Part shown: positions 17,912 to 26,749 of the stretch, piece after piece | How positions within the stretch are numbered: the first letter of the stretch is position 1 | Layout of the letters: each line of letters opens with the position of its first letter | Origin: Paenalicyclobacillus ferrooxydans | GTDB lineage: Bacteria > Bacillota > Bacilli > Alicyclobacillales > Alicyclobacillaceae | Direction of reading: 5' to 3' | Length of the DNA stretch: 64,000 nucleotides | NCBI RefSeq assembly: GCF_001399675.1 | Contig: NZ_LJCO01000072.1 | Location: 45,888-109,887 of the forward strand | Notes under the pieces: model-generated | Database searches by the model: none | Seen by the model: the letters and a program-made list of their open reading frames with translations, nothing else | Told to the model about the DNA's origin: nothing | Program-made: the position numbers and the translations under genes

Positions 17912-18267
17912 AGTTGCCAACCCCTTTTTCGTGAAGCACCAATGCGGGGACCTAGATTGGAGCATTAGCGTTTCCATTATATACGATATCGGCGCTGTTT
18001 CGGCAGATAACGACGGCATCGGTCGAAACTCCCAGCTATGGATCGGATCGCCGTAAAAAAGCCGAAACCTACAGACACAGCGATAAACCAAAGTGTGCAG
18101 GTAAGGCAATCAACGCATGGCTCCACACCCGCAGTGATTTCATGAAAACAGTCTATTACTGGACGGGTTTACCCGTGTCAATCGCCTATATGTCCCTCAT
18201 ACACTAAACCCGTGTGCTACAATCCGAAGTGATCGTATTTGAAATGCGTGAGACTGGAGGATCATGA
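17912..18267. other. ddl-murF divergent intergenic region
   Basis: About 356 bp without a gene. It contains a 14-bp perfect palindrome ACGGGTTTACCCGT (18163-18176), an echo AAACCCGTGT near 18206, and TACAAT at 18218-18223, a possible murF -10 box 45 bp before the start; no good -35 box was seen. The palindrome could be an operator (inference). Confidence 0.5.
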
Positions 18268-19734
18268 ATGACTCCCATAACGGCTGCCGAGTTGGCACAG
18301 ATTGTAGACGGTGAACTCATCTCTGGAGACCCCGGAGTACAAATTCGCGGGCTCAGCATTGATAGTCGTGCTATATCCGAAGGTGACGTATTTGTCGCAT
18401 TTGACGGCGCTAAGCTCGATGGTCATCAATTTGTCATCCCGTCGTTGTCCAAGGGTGCCAGCGCGGCCTTGGTCACTCATGACCTGAGTGAAGTTCAAGC
18501 TGATATATCTAACGCTGGTCACAGCGCTCTGTCTCTTTCAGAAAGTGCCACCACTGCAGGCACGGCAAACCCGAGCATGAACGGGAAGGCCGTGATTCGG
18601 GTACAAAACAGCCTCGATGCTGTACAGAGACTGGCCATGTATGAACGATCACGATTCTCGGGCCCGGTTATCGGCGTAACCGGGAGCAACGGCAAAACCA
18701 CCACGAAAGACATGCTAAAAACCGTGTTCTCGACTGGCGGGCCCTGCCTAGCCACAGCTGGCAATCTCAACACGGAATTGGGACTCCCGCTCACCTTGCT
18801 AAGACGTCAAGGAACGGAGACATCCATCGTGCTCGAGATGGGTATGCGAGGCCTGGGGCAAATCACAGAATTGTGTCGGATCGGCCAGCCGACAGCTGGA
18901 ATCATCACAAACATTGGCCAGAGTCATCTCGAACTATTGGGGAGTCAAGAACGGATCGCTCAGGCAAAAGGCGAACTTCTAGAGGCTTTGCCGAGTGACG
19001 GAGTTGCGGCGCTGACTGCGGGTGACCCGTGGCTGGAACGCATCTACACGCGGTGCAAGGGACGGGTTTTATGGTACGGGCTGAGCGAACAAGCAGACGC
19101 CTTCGCTGGCGACCTCGAGCCGACTTCCACGGGAACTCGGTTCCGTGCTACCGTCCTTGGAAAATCAACAGTGGTCGAGTTACCGACACCTGGGCGCCAC
19201 AACGTAGTGAATGCGCTTGGTGCGTTGTTACTTGGCGCGGTACATGATCTCTCCCTGGACGCCATGGCTGACGCACTGCGCAACCTGCCTGCATCCGTCG
19301 GTCGCCTGCGGATTTTTCAGGGGCGGGATGGTCGAAGCGTGATCGACGACTGTTACAATGCAAGCCCGCTGTCCATGAAGGCCAGCCTCGGCGTTCTCAT
19401 GGAGATGGAGCAAAGGGAGCAGGCCAAAGATGCGACATCCGTCGCCATCCTCGGTGACATGTTTGAACTGGGAGATTACGAGGAGGCAGGGCACAGAGAA
19501 GTTGGACGCTTTTGCGCGGAGATTGGCGTGACCCGACTCATTACGGTCGGTGAACGAGCCAAGTGGATCGCAAAAGAGGCTGTGGCTGCTGGTCACCCAC
19601 AGGTGCGCCACTTTGCGACCAAACAGGAACTTCTCAGCGAGTTGGAAGGCGAAGGCGTTGTGCCGACGGAAGCAACCGTGCTGGTCAAGGCCTCACGCGG
19701 CATGGCACTCGAGGACATTGTCGCAGCGCTGTAA
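18268..19734 (+). CDS. murF: UDP-MurNAc-tripeptide--D-alanyl-D-alanine ligase
   Basis: Adds D-Ala-D-Ala to the UDP-MurNAc tripeptide, using the product of the neighbouring Ddl. 488 aa: N-terminal Mur substrate domain (IDSRAISEGDVFVAF), central ATP site GSNGKTTTKD with the downstream NTELGLPLTLL and EMGMRGLGQI, and C-terminal domain with DDCYNASPLSMKA. Slightly longer than the usual about 455 aa because of a Ser/Ala-rich stretch around 75-100. ATG 18268 has TGGAGG 7 bp upstream. Confidence 0.94.
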   Translation: MTPITAAELAQIVDGELISGDPGVQIRGLSIDSRAISEGDVFVAFDGAKLDGHQFVIPSLSKGASAALVTHDLSEVQADISNAGHSALSLSESATTAGTANPSMNGKAVIRVQNSLDAVQRLAMYERSRFSGPVIGVTGSNGKTTTKDMLKTVFSTGGPCLATAGNLNTELGLPLTLLRRQGTETSIVLEMGMRGLGQITELCRIGQPTAGIITNIGQSHLELLGSQERIAQAKGELLEALPSDGVAALTAGDPWLERIYTRCKGRVLWYGLSEQADAFAGDLEPTSTGTRFRATVLGKSTVVELPTPGRHNVVNALGALLLGAVHDLSLDAMADALRNLPASVGRLRIFQGRDGRSVIDDCYNASPLSMKASLGVLMEMEQREQAKDATSVAILGDMFELGDYEEAGHREVGRFCAEIGVTRLITVGERAKWIAKEAVAAGHPQVRHFATKQELLSELEGEGVVPTEATVLVKASRGMALEDIVAAL

Positions 19735-20085
19735 AGTCAAGGACCCTGAACGTACTGGCGGGGCCTGACGGATATTTAGGTGGGTGCGTTAAGTCGCTCC
19801 CGCCGACTTAACCGGTCCGCCAAACGTGTATTAAGTCGCTGGTACCGACTTAACCTGCCCCGCCGGCACCACGTACAGTTAAACAGAATGAAGCCGCGCC
19901 AACGGGCGCGGCCACCTAATTATTCCTTAATTACACCAATAACACCGACAGGAGAACGTGGCACTATGGCACCCGGCCACAGTGCGCCTGAGCCCACCCC
20001 CAAATCGGTCATGGCCCCGGCGGCTCGGCAGCCCTATGGCCCCTGCAGCGGACATCTAAAGACGCCCTTGCCGCCACGCCACTGC
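19735..20085. other. Intergenic region with two palindromic repeats and a GC hairpin
   Basis: No gene seen in about 350 bp. It holds two TTAAGTCG...CGACTTAA inverted repeats (next entry) and the hairpin GCCGCGCC/GGCGCGGC at 19893-19912, which may end murF transcription although no T-run follows. Confidence 0.6.
19789..19853. repeat. Two TTAAGTCG/CGACTTAA palindromic repeats
   Basis: Arms TTAAGTCG and CGACTTAA separated by 7 bases occur at 19789-19811 and 19831-19853, 42 bp apart. The same arms build the satellite at 52578-53260, so this is a dispersed family. Confidence 0.85.
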
Positions 20086-21267
20086 TTACCGATTCAAATC
20101 GAAAGTCGCGTGCACAAAGGCCTTAACGCCCATCGGCAGTGACGCCTCGTCCACGGTGAATCGTGGATGATGGTGTGGATAAACGATGTTCTTCTCCGCA
20201 TTGCCTGCGCCGACGAAGAAGAACGTGCCCTTCGCGGCAGTCTGATAAGCTGAGAAGTCTTCCCCGCCCATCGTAGGCACAGCATCTTCCACAACGTCTT
20301 CGGCAAACGCGCTCACAAGAGATGCGCGCAGTTTCGCGGCAACCTCTGCGTCGTTGATCACGGGGCGATAACCCTTCTCATATTCAAACTTATAGGTAGC
20401 ACCGTGTGCTTCGGTAATGCCCTTAACGACGCGTTCCATCAGGGCAGGCACTTCATCGCGAAGCTCCGGCTTGAACGATCGAACGGTCCCGACCATCTCG
20501 ACGGACCCCGGAATGACATTGTGTGCTGTCCCTGCGTTGAACTGTGTGACGGAGAGTACGAGCGGATCGAGCGGGTCCGTATTTCTCGATACGATATGCT
20601 GAAGGTTTGTGACCACCTGTGCTCCAATCGCAATGCTGTCAATCGTCAAATGCGGTTGTGCTGCGTGGCCGCCTTTGCCCAGTACAGTAATATGGAAGGT
20701 ATCCGGTGCGGCCATCATCGGGCCTGCACAAATCCCGATCTTACCCACTTCAAGCGGCGCCCACAGATGAATGCCGATAACCTGGGAGACTCCGTCCAAC
20801 ACCCCCGCCTGCACGAGTTCCTCTGCACCACCTGGGAAGAGTTCTTCCGCGTGCTGGAACAGGAAGCGGACCTCGCCCGGAACTTCAGCCTGCAATTCAG
20901 ACAGGATCTTCGCTGTCCCCAGCAACATGGCTGTATGACCGTCGTGCCCACAGGCGTGCATGACGCCTTCGTACTCAGACTTGAATTCGAAGTCATTCTC
21001 CTCCGCAATCGGAAGCGCGTCCATATCCGCTCGGATCGCCAGCACACCACCAGGTTGTCCCCCCTGAAGTTTTGCCACCACGCTCGTTTTCGTCGGCCGT
21101 GACAGCTCCAGGTTGCCGAAGGAAGATAACGTATCGTACACAAACTGTGCCGTTTTTTCTTCATGGAAGGACAACTCCGGGTGTTGATGCAGATACCGTC
21201 GCCAGGCTACAACCTGCTCTGTTACCTGTTCTACCTTTTTGTCCAGTTGATTCAATACTACTGACAT
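20086..21267 (-). CDS. M20-family amidohydrolase (N-acyl amino acid / hippurate type)
   Basis: 393 aa metallo-amidase. RRYLHQHPELSFHE at the N-terminus, the metal motif HACGHDGHTAM, QHAEELFPGG and PTMGGEDFSAYQ are diagnostic of the M20D group (hippurate hydrolase, N-acetyl-diaminopimelate or IAA-amino acid hydrolases). The inserted dimerisation domain carries GKGGHAAQPH. ATG 21267 has GAGAGGAG about 9 bp upstream; the longer frame (to 21309) lacks a site. It follows a carbamoylase gene on the same strand, hinting at amino-acid derivative salvage. Confidence 0.87.
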   Translation of the reverse strand: MSVVLNQLDKKVEQVTEQVVAWRRYLHQHPELSFHEEKTAQFVYDTLSSFGNLELSRPTKTSVVAKLQGGQPGGVLAIRADMDALPIAEENDFEFKSEYEGVMHACGHDGHTAMLLGTAKILSELQAEVPGEVRFLFQHAEELFPGGAEELVQAGVLDGVSQVIGIHLWAPLEVGKIGICAGPMMAAPDTFHITVLGKGGHAAQPHLTIDSIAIGAQVVTNLQHIVSRNTDPLDPLVLSVTQFNAGTAHNVIPGSVEMVGTVRSFKPELRDEVPALMERVVKGITEAHGATYKFEYEKGYRPVINDAEVAAKLRASLVSAFAEDVVEDAVPTMGGEDFSAYQTAAKGTFFFVGAGNAEKNIVYPHHHPRFTVDEASLPMGVKAFVHATFDLNR

Positions 21268-21311
21268 CGAAACGACTCCTCTCCCAAATAGACTCATGTC
21301 CATTGTCACAC

Positions 21312-21410
21312 GACGATCCGATCCGGTCCTTGGCCTCGCCGGTTCCCCTTATGACGATCCGATCCCACACCTTGGCCTCGCCGGTTCCCCCTGCGACGAT
21401 CCGCTTCCGC
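21312..21410. repeat. 41-bp tandem repeat between two amidohydrolase genes
   Basis: Units starting GACGATCCG at 21312, 21353 and 21395; the first two share CTTGGCCTCGCCGGTTCCCC, the third is truncated. It fills the gap between the genes. Confidence 0.85.
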
Positions 21411-21415
21411 CATGC

Positions 21416-22651
21416 CTAAGCCTCGTTCGCGAACCTCAGCAAAGTACCGAGCAGGACATCCGCAGCCATAGCGCAGTCTTCCTGCGAGGTGTATTCCGCC
21501 GGATTGTGGCTGATTCCATCCTTCGAGCGTGCAAAGAGCATGGCAACAGGCCAGCAACCTGTAAACTGCATCCCGTCATGGCCGGCGCCGCTCACGACCA
21601 TTGGAGGGTTCAAGCCGAGTTCGTCCGCGGCCTCTCGCATGAGACCCTGCAGTTTCTCATCACAGGTCACTGGGGCCACACGCTGCAGGGTATCGATTTT
21701 GAGCGAGACGCCCCGCCTTCTGCAGATTTCCTGGGCTTGCTGGAGAATCCTCTCCTCCACCTCATCGCGCGTCTGTTCGACGACATCCCGGAGGTCGAGC
21801 GTAAACTCCACACGTCCCGGAATGATGTTGACTCCCCCTGGCGTCACGGTCATCTGCCCTACCGTGCCTACGGTTCGTTCCTTCTGGCCCGCTTCACGCT
21901 CAATCACAAGGAGGACCTCGGCGGCAGCTGCTAACGGATCTTGTCGGCCTGGCATCGGCGTTGTGCCTGCATGCCCTGCCTCGCCTTCCAAGGTGAACTT
22001 CAGCCATAATGGCCCTGCTATACCTGTCACAATCCCGACCGGCTGTTCCGCACGCTCGAGGACCTTCCCCTGCTCGATGTGCAGCTCCAGATAACCCTTA
22101 ACGTCTTCCGGCGATCTCGCTGCATTCCTCACCGCCGCCGGGCTCAGCCCCTGCTGTTCCATGGCTTCCGCGACCGTGATGCCGTTCGCATCCGCGTGCT
22201 CGTAAAGTTCCTCTGATGTCAGTGTCCCGGCTATACCACGGCTGCCGATCATGCCGTAACGGAACCTCGCCCCTTCTTCATCCGTAAACGCCACAACCTC
22301 AATGGGATGGCGAGTCTCAACGTTCGCCTCTTTCATCGCAGCTAACGCCTCAATCGCCGCCAACACGCCAAGCGGACCATCGAAATCTCCGCCATTCGGG
22401 ACCGAATCGAGGTGCGATCCCACGAGTACCACCGGCAACCCTGCCTCGCTGCCCTCTCGTCTGCCAATGAGGGTTCCTGTCTCATCCTCACGAATCTCGA
22501 GGCCTGCATCTTTCATAAACCCTGTCACGCGGTCTTTAATCGCCCGTTCCTCCGCTGTGAACGAAAACCGGGATACACCGCCGTCCGGTGTTGTACCAAT
22601 TTCATGAAGAGTCTGGATACGTTGCCATAGCCTTTGCGCGTCTACGTTCAA
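21416..22651 (-). CDS. M20-type hydantoinase/carbamoylase family amidase
   Basis: 411 aa Zn/Mn amidase resembling N-carbamoyl-L-amino acid hydrolases and allantoate or ureidoglycolate amidohydrolases. Metal-site motifs GSHLDSVPNGGDFDGPLG, TDEEGARF, ELHIEQG, and GEAGHAGTTPMPGRQDPL and the C-terminal SGAGHDGMQ are all present. TTG start with GGGAGG 7 bp upstream. Together with the following M20D enzyme it may release amino acids from carbamoyl or acyl derivatives; the exact substrate is not decidable. Confidence 0.87.
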   Translation of the reverse strand: MNVDAQRLWQRIQTLHEIGTTPDGGVSRFSFTAEERAIKDRVTGFMKDAGLEIREDETGTLIGRREGSEAGLPVVLVGSHLDSVPNGGDFDGPLGVLAAIEALAAMKEANVETRHPIEVVAFTDEEGARFRYGMIGSRGIAGTLTSEELYEHADANGITVAEAMEQQGLSPAAVRNAARSPEDVKGYLELHIEQGKVLERAEQPVGIVTGIAGPLWLKFTLEGEAGHAGTTPMPGRQDPLAAAAEVLLVIEREAGQKERTVGTVGQMTVTPGGVNIIPGRVEFTLDLRDVVEQTRDEVEERILQQAQEICRRRGVSLKIDTLQRVAPVTCDEKLQGLMREAADELGLNPPMVVSGAGHDGMQFTGCWPVAMLFARSKDGISHNPAEYTSQEDCAMAADVLLGTLLRFANEA

Positions 22652-22714
22652 AACAATGCCTCCCTGTACCGTCTATCAACAGCGTGACCTGCTCAAGCCG
22701 CAAACGGCATTTTT

Positions 22715-22749
22715 AAAAAAACCTCTCCATCTAAGTTAGCATGGAGAGG
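22715..22749 (-). terminator. Terminator of the Lon-like protease gene
   Basis: On the minus strand the stem CCTCTCCAT/ATGGAGAGG with a 10-base loop is followed by seven T residues, 49 bp past the stop codon. Confidence 0.85.
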
Positions 22750-22797
22750 GTAACTTGGGCTACACTTTGCTGTTTCGTGGCCGTCGCCCCGAGTGCC

Positions 22798-25188
22798 TCA
22801 CACCCGGCGCCTCTCATAAGCCGCCGCTCTGGACATCTCTACAACATTCGTCTCGATCTCCACATAGACAGACAACGCCGTAAAGCCTGTCAGCAGCTCA
22901 ATCCCTTCCTCGACGCTCTGAACAGCCCAGATGTGGAACTGCCCATTCCGAACAGCGTCGACCACTTCCTCCGGCAGAAACAGGTTTGTGACGTTTTGGC
23001 GCGGAATCATCACCCCTTGTCGACCTGTTAGACCCTTGGCTTTACAGATGTAAAAGTAACCTTCTATCTTCTCATTGACCCCGCCGATCGGTTGGATTTC
23101 GCCGAACTGATCGACCGATCCGGTCACCGCGATCCCCTGTAGGATAGGTAACTCACTGAGCGATGACAAAAGCGCGTACAATTCTGTGCTTGATGCGCTG
23201 TCTCCATCAATTTTGGAGTATGTCTGCTCAAATACAATGGTGCCAGACACCGCCATCGGCATCCGTTTGCCGAACTCTGCCGCGAGGTATGCACTGAGGA
23301 TGAGCACCCCTTTGTCGTGAATCTGTCCGCTCATCGCTGTTTCGCGTTCCACATTGATAACTCCGCGCCTGCCAACGTATGTCCTCGCGGTAATCCGGTG
23401 TGGCTGGCCAAACGACACATTGCCGCTGGCAAGGACGGCGAGGCCATTGATTTGCCCGATCCGCTTGCCGTCCGTATCGACCCTGATGGTTCCATTGAGA
23501 ATCATCTCGAGCACCTTTTCCTTTATGAGGTCTGCCCGATGGACCTTTGCACTGAGTGCCGAGTTGACATGCTGTTCTGTGACTGTGTTTGCACCTGCTT
23601 GCTGCGCCAGGTAACTCGCCTCTGTGACAAGCTCGATCACAGGATGAAACCTCGTTGATAACTTTCGTTGATTGCCAGCCAAGCGCGCGCTGAAGTCGAT
23701 GATCTCGGCAACAGCCCCCGCAGTGAACGGCGGCAACTCGTGGGCTTTCGTATAGCTTGCGACAAAGTTGGCGTATTGCCTCGATGCCGCAGCAGAGCGC
23801 TCCATCTCAGCGTCAAACTCCACTTTCACCTTAAAATGTTTTTGCATGGCATCGTCGTATTCATACAAAAGATGGTAGATGTCCGGTGTGCCAATCAAAA
23901 TCACTTTAACTTTGAGTTGGATCTCCTGCGGCCGAAGGCCCGTTGAAACCATCCACATATTCTCTTCCTGTGGGTTATCGATGCGGATTTCACCATTTTT
24001 TAGTGCACGTTTCAAAGCGGTCCATGCGGCAGGATGGCTCAGAAGATCGATAGCCTGAACAATCAGGTAACCGCCGTTAGCGCGGTGCAGAGCTCCGGGT
24101 TTAATCAGGGTGTAATCAGACACCATGACTCCCCTGTTACCGCGGTATTCTACTTTTCCAAACAAGTTGAAATACGTGGGGTTCGGTTCGATGATGACGG
24201 GCGCTCCTGCCGAATCCGTATGATCCACCATCACATTGACCTGATAGCGAATTCGCGGATCGGGTGGTACCGCGCCAAGCAGAGCGGCATCCGGTGTTGT
24301 CGGTTCCGGATCTCCGTGAAATAGAGCGTGGTTTGCAATCACATCCTCCTTGACGCGCTGCAGGTAGCGTGCGACGTCCTCCCCCTGGAATTGCAATCTC
24401 AGTTCATCAAACAAGGGCTCAATCGCGTAAGCACAAGTCTTTTCTTCCAGCATCTCTTCTGCTGTACTTGCCTCTTTCTGTATGCTCTTGATTTGCCGCA
24501 TGGCTTCCTCGAATGACTGCTCGAGTTGTTGCTGACGTGTGCGGACGGCAGCCCTGGCTGTATTCGACAGCTGTGCGAACTCGTCGGAAGGAATGGGCCG
24601 GCCCTCTGCATCAAGCGGGATCGTCACCATGCCTGTTGCCGTGCGTTGCAGCACCAATCCGAGTTCGTGTGCGCTAGCCTCGAGCAGGCTCCACACCTTC
24701 TCCGCTCGCTCATTGAATTGATTCATCAGTTGCGTGCTCTCTGCGGCGTACGCGTCGCTATCAAAGTACTGGGTGAGTGCCTTTTCCAGGTCCTTGACGA
24801 GTCTTTGCATCGCACTCCTGAACCGGACACCCTGCCCTGGGGGAAACTGCAAACATATTGGTTCGTCCGGGGCTTGAAAGTTATACACATAACACCAGTC
24901 ATTCGGGACCGGCTTGCTTCTCGCCACTTCGAACACTTGTGAAGCTGTATACGTGGTCCTGCCCGTTCCCGGAGGTCCTACAACGAAAATGTTGTAACCT
25001 TCCGCATCGATTGACAAACCAAACGCCAGTGCCTGTACAGCCCTGTCCTGTCCCACCATGGTGTCACTCAATCCCGGCAGCTGCGACGTGTCCTCAAACC
25101 TGAGTTCCTCCGTACTTGTATGAACCCGCAATTCGTCAGCAGATAATTCTCTAAGTTTGTATTCCTCTTCTGGCAAAAGCAACAGCAT
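22798..25188 (-). CDS. Lon-like ATP-dependent serine protease (AAA + S16 domains)
   Basis: 796 aa. An AAA module starts near residue 80 with GPPGTGRTT, in which Arg replaces the Walker A Lys; a coiled-coil region and ALKRALKNGEIRIDNPQEEN follow. The C-terminal S16 domain has the catalytic Ser in GDSASS and Lys in GGVNEKIEGYF. This layout is that of the bacterial LonB-like 'AAA family ATPase/Lon protease family' group, distinct from classical LonA. ATG 25188 has GAGAGGAAGG 8 bp upstream; the frame is open 117 bases further. Monocistronic, with its own terminator. Probably protein quality control in the cytosol. Confidence 0.88.
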   Translation of the reverse strand: MLLLLPEEEYKLRELSADELRVHTSTEELRFEDTSQLPGLSDTMVGQDRAVQALAFGLSIDAEGYNIFVVGPPGTGRTTYTASQVFEVARSKPVPNDWCYVYNFQAPDEPICLQFPPGQGVRFRSAMQRLVKDLEKALTQYFDSDAYAAESTQLMNQFNERAEKVWSLLEASAHELGLVLQRTATGMVTIPLDAEGRPIPSDEFAQLSNTARAAVRTRQQQLEQSFEEAMRQIKSIQKEASTAEEMLEEKTCAYAIEPLFDELRLQFQGEDVARYLQRVKEDVIANHALFHGDPEPTTPDAALLGAVPPDPRIRYQVNVMVDHTDSAGAPVIIEPNPTYFNLFGKVEYRGNRGVMVSDYTLIKPGALHRANGGYLIVQAIDLLSHPAAWTALKRALKNGEIRIDNPQEENMWMVSTGLRPQEIQLKVKVILIGTPDIYHLLYEYDDAMQKHFKVKVEFDAEMERSAAASRQYANFVASYTKAHELPPFTAGAVAEIIDFSARLAGNQRKLSTRFHPVIELVTEASYLAQQAGANTVTEQHVNSALSAKVHRADLIKEKVLEMILNGTIRVDTDGKRIGQINGLAVLASGNVSFGQPHRITARTYVGRRGVINVERETAMSGQIHDKGVLILSAYLAAEFGKRMPMAVSGTIVFEQTYSKIDGDSASSTELYALLSSLSELPILQGIAVTGSVDQFGEIQPIGGVNEKIEGYFYICKAKGLTGRQGVMIPRQNVTNLFLPEEVVDAVRNGQFHIWAVQSVEEGIELLTGFTALSVYVEIETNVVEMSRAAAYERRRV

Positions 25189-25506
25189 CTGCAGCACCTT
25201 CCTCTCAGGGACCTCGGAAACGCACATAGCCACAAGGCGACGGCCTTGTGGCTGAAATCTGTGGTTGAGGCGCATTGCTGTGCCACTCGCGAGACCCGTT
25301 AACAAAAGGGTACACGCATGTAAACATTTATGAGAGCACCAAACGGGTGATCCTGAGCAGAAGGCACGGACTAGTTTCCAAATCCGAAAATAGTCCTCGC
25401 CCTCTCAACGTCCTCCTGATGAACCCTGCAACCGGGACCTCATAAGCTGGAACAGCCTGTCATCGGTCGATGACAGGCTTTCGGACTCTTCGGGCTCGAA
25501 TCCGCA
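25189..25506. other. Intergenic region with a perfect 11-bp hairpin
   Basis: 318 bp without a gene. The hairpin AGCCTGTCATC/GATGACAGGCT (25454-25479, GGTC loop) lies about 30 bp past the cupin-hemerythrin stop and may end that operon; only TTT follows, and on the plus strand, so termination is tentative. Nothing else was recognised. Confidence 0.5.
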
Positions 25507-26334
25507 TTATACGAGCTTTTCGTACCGTTCAAGTTGTTGCGCCACCTGCCGCTTTTCATCAACGGTGAGCAGCCGGCCAGCCATCGGGAACAGATGGCTG
25601 TCCTCTTTCCCCAAGTGATTCAGCAGGTGCGTTGCCAGTTCAATGATCTTCTCTCGCAACAGTTCCTCCGCGTGCGGATCCGCATTCGTCTGAACGAGAT
25701 CGTAAATCCGCGTTGCTTCATTATGAATATTCCTGATCCGGTGATGCTCGTCGAGCAGTCTCGGCACCGGGCCGACATCCATGCCACCGGTGTACTTCGC
25801 AATCCGAGGAAAGACAACCTCTTCCTCTGCCAGAAAGTGTGTATCCAGTTCTCTTGCGACTGCCTTCAAGACCTCTGAAATCTGCTCAGGATGGTCCTCC
25901 GGATGCATGGCCAGAAGTCTGCAAAGTTCAACGTGATCGTCAACCAGCGGACGAAGCTCTGGGATGATGGCATCCAGGAGAGATGGATTTTGATAGGCAT
26001 TTTCATGGTCTACCACGAAACCGGCGGTTTGTACCGCACCTGCTTCGTGCACCGGGATGAGAACCAACAGCACAGTACTCTTATCAATCGCTTGCACTGC
26101 ATGCTCCACCTTTGGCTGGACAGTCAGCATTTCCAAAGCAGCAAGTTCACCTGTCTCACCTTGCATTGTGAACTCCACTCGACCGCTGAGAACAATCACG
26201 CACAGGTTGTGCGGGGTGCGATGCTTCGTCAAACCTTCTCCTGGATTCAGTGAAAGCTGCACAAACTTCGCATCTCCATGTTGCAATATGCTTTTTACGT
26301 TTTGGTCCTGAAACTGCAGTGATAACTTCTCCAT
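25507..26334 (-). CDS. Cupin-hemerythrin fusion protein
   Basis: 275 aa, two domains. About 1-105 is a small cupin barrel (SLNPGEGLTKHRTPHNLCVIVLSGRVEF...LTVQPKVEHAV). About 125-265 is a hemerythrin-like four-helix bundle with the diiron-type pattern DDHVELC, ELDTHFLAEEEVVFP, LLDEHHRIR and HLLNHLGKEDSHLFPMA. Hemerythrin domains bind O2 or NO or serve in Fe-S repair (RIC/ScdA). It follows the DUF59 gene by 112 bp in the minus respiratory arm, which supports a role in oxygen/NO or Fe-S handling (inference). ATG 26334 is preceded by AGAGGTG; an in-frame GTG at 26343 lies within that site. Confidence 0.8.
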   Translation of the reverse strand: MEKLSLQFQDQNVKSILQHGDAKFVQLSLNPGEGLTKHRTPHNLCVIVLSGRVEFTMQGETGELAALEMLTVQPKVEHAVQAIDKSTVLLVLIPVHEAGAVQTAGFVVDHENAYQNPSLLDAIIPELRPLVDDHVELCRLLAMHPEDHPEQISEVLKAVARELDTHFLAEEEVVFPRIAKYTGGMDVGPVPRLLDEHHRIRNIHNEATRIYDLVQTNADPHAEELLREKIIELATHLLNHLGKEDSHLFPMAGRLLTVDEKRQVAQQLERYEKLV

Positions 26335-26351
26335 CTCGTTCACCTCTAATG

Positions 26352-26392
26352 GAAGTTCAAACGAAAGTTCAAACGAAAGTTCAAACGAAAGT
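26352..26392. repeat. 12-bp tandem repeat GAAAGTTCAAAC
   Basis: Three to three and a half copies immediately upstream of the cupin-hemerythrin gene; the last is degenerate. Confidence 0.85.
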
Positions 26393-26446
26393 CCGACAAC
26401 GCTTCATCCAAGATCCGAAATGCCCAGACTAAAGTTCAACAATACC

Positions 26447-26749
26447 TTATCTGAAGTTCAAAAACTCCTTGGCTTCGTCAGACATCAGGTCTGGGTTCCA
26501 GGGTGGGTCCCAGACGACGTCAACCGTCACAAGTCCAACCCCGAAGGCCTGTGCCGCTGCCCACTCCACCGCGTCGCTGATGGTATCGTGCGCCGGGCAA
26601 CCCGGCGTTGTCATCGTCATTTCAATGTGGAGCAGCCCTTCTTCAGGCTCCTCCAACTTATAAATCAACCCGAGGTCGACGACGTTGACACCGATTTCGG
26701 GATCGTAGACATCCTTCAGCTTTTCCGTAACTTCTGCCATGTCAATCAC
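26447..26749 (-). CDS. DUF59/MIP18-family Fe-S assembly protein (SufT/PaaD-like)
   Basis: 100 aa with the family hallmarks DPEIGVNVVDLGLIY (about 16-30) and TMTTPGCPAHDTI (about 46-58, with the conserved Cys). DUF59 proteins help mature iron-sulfur or other metal centres. The GTG start overlaps the end of the membrane-protein gene by 8 bp, with GGAGC 9 bp upstream, so translation is probably coupled; ATG 26740 is the alternative. It links the oxidase-like membrane protein to the hemerythrin fusion in one transcript. Confidence 0.85.
   Translation of the reverse strand: MIDMAEVTEKLKDVYDPEIGVNVVDLGLIYKLEEPEEGLLHIEMTMTTPGCPAHDTISDAVEWAAAQAFGVGLVTVDVVWDPPWNPDLMSDEAKEFLNFR

Noticed and set aside
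20404..21102. 232-aa plus-strand frame opposite the M20 amidohydrolase
   Set aside because: It is antisense to a clear M20 gene (HACGHDGH) and has no ribosome site or domain.
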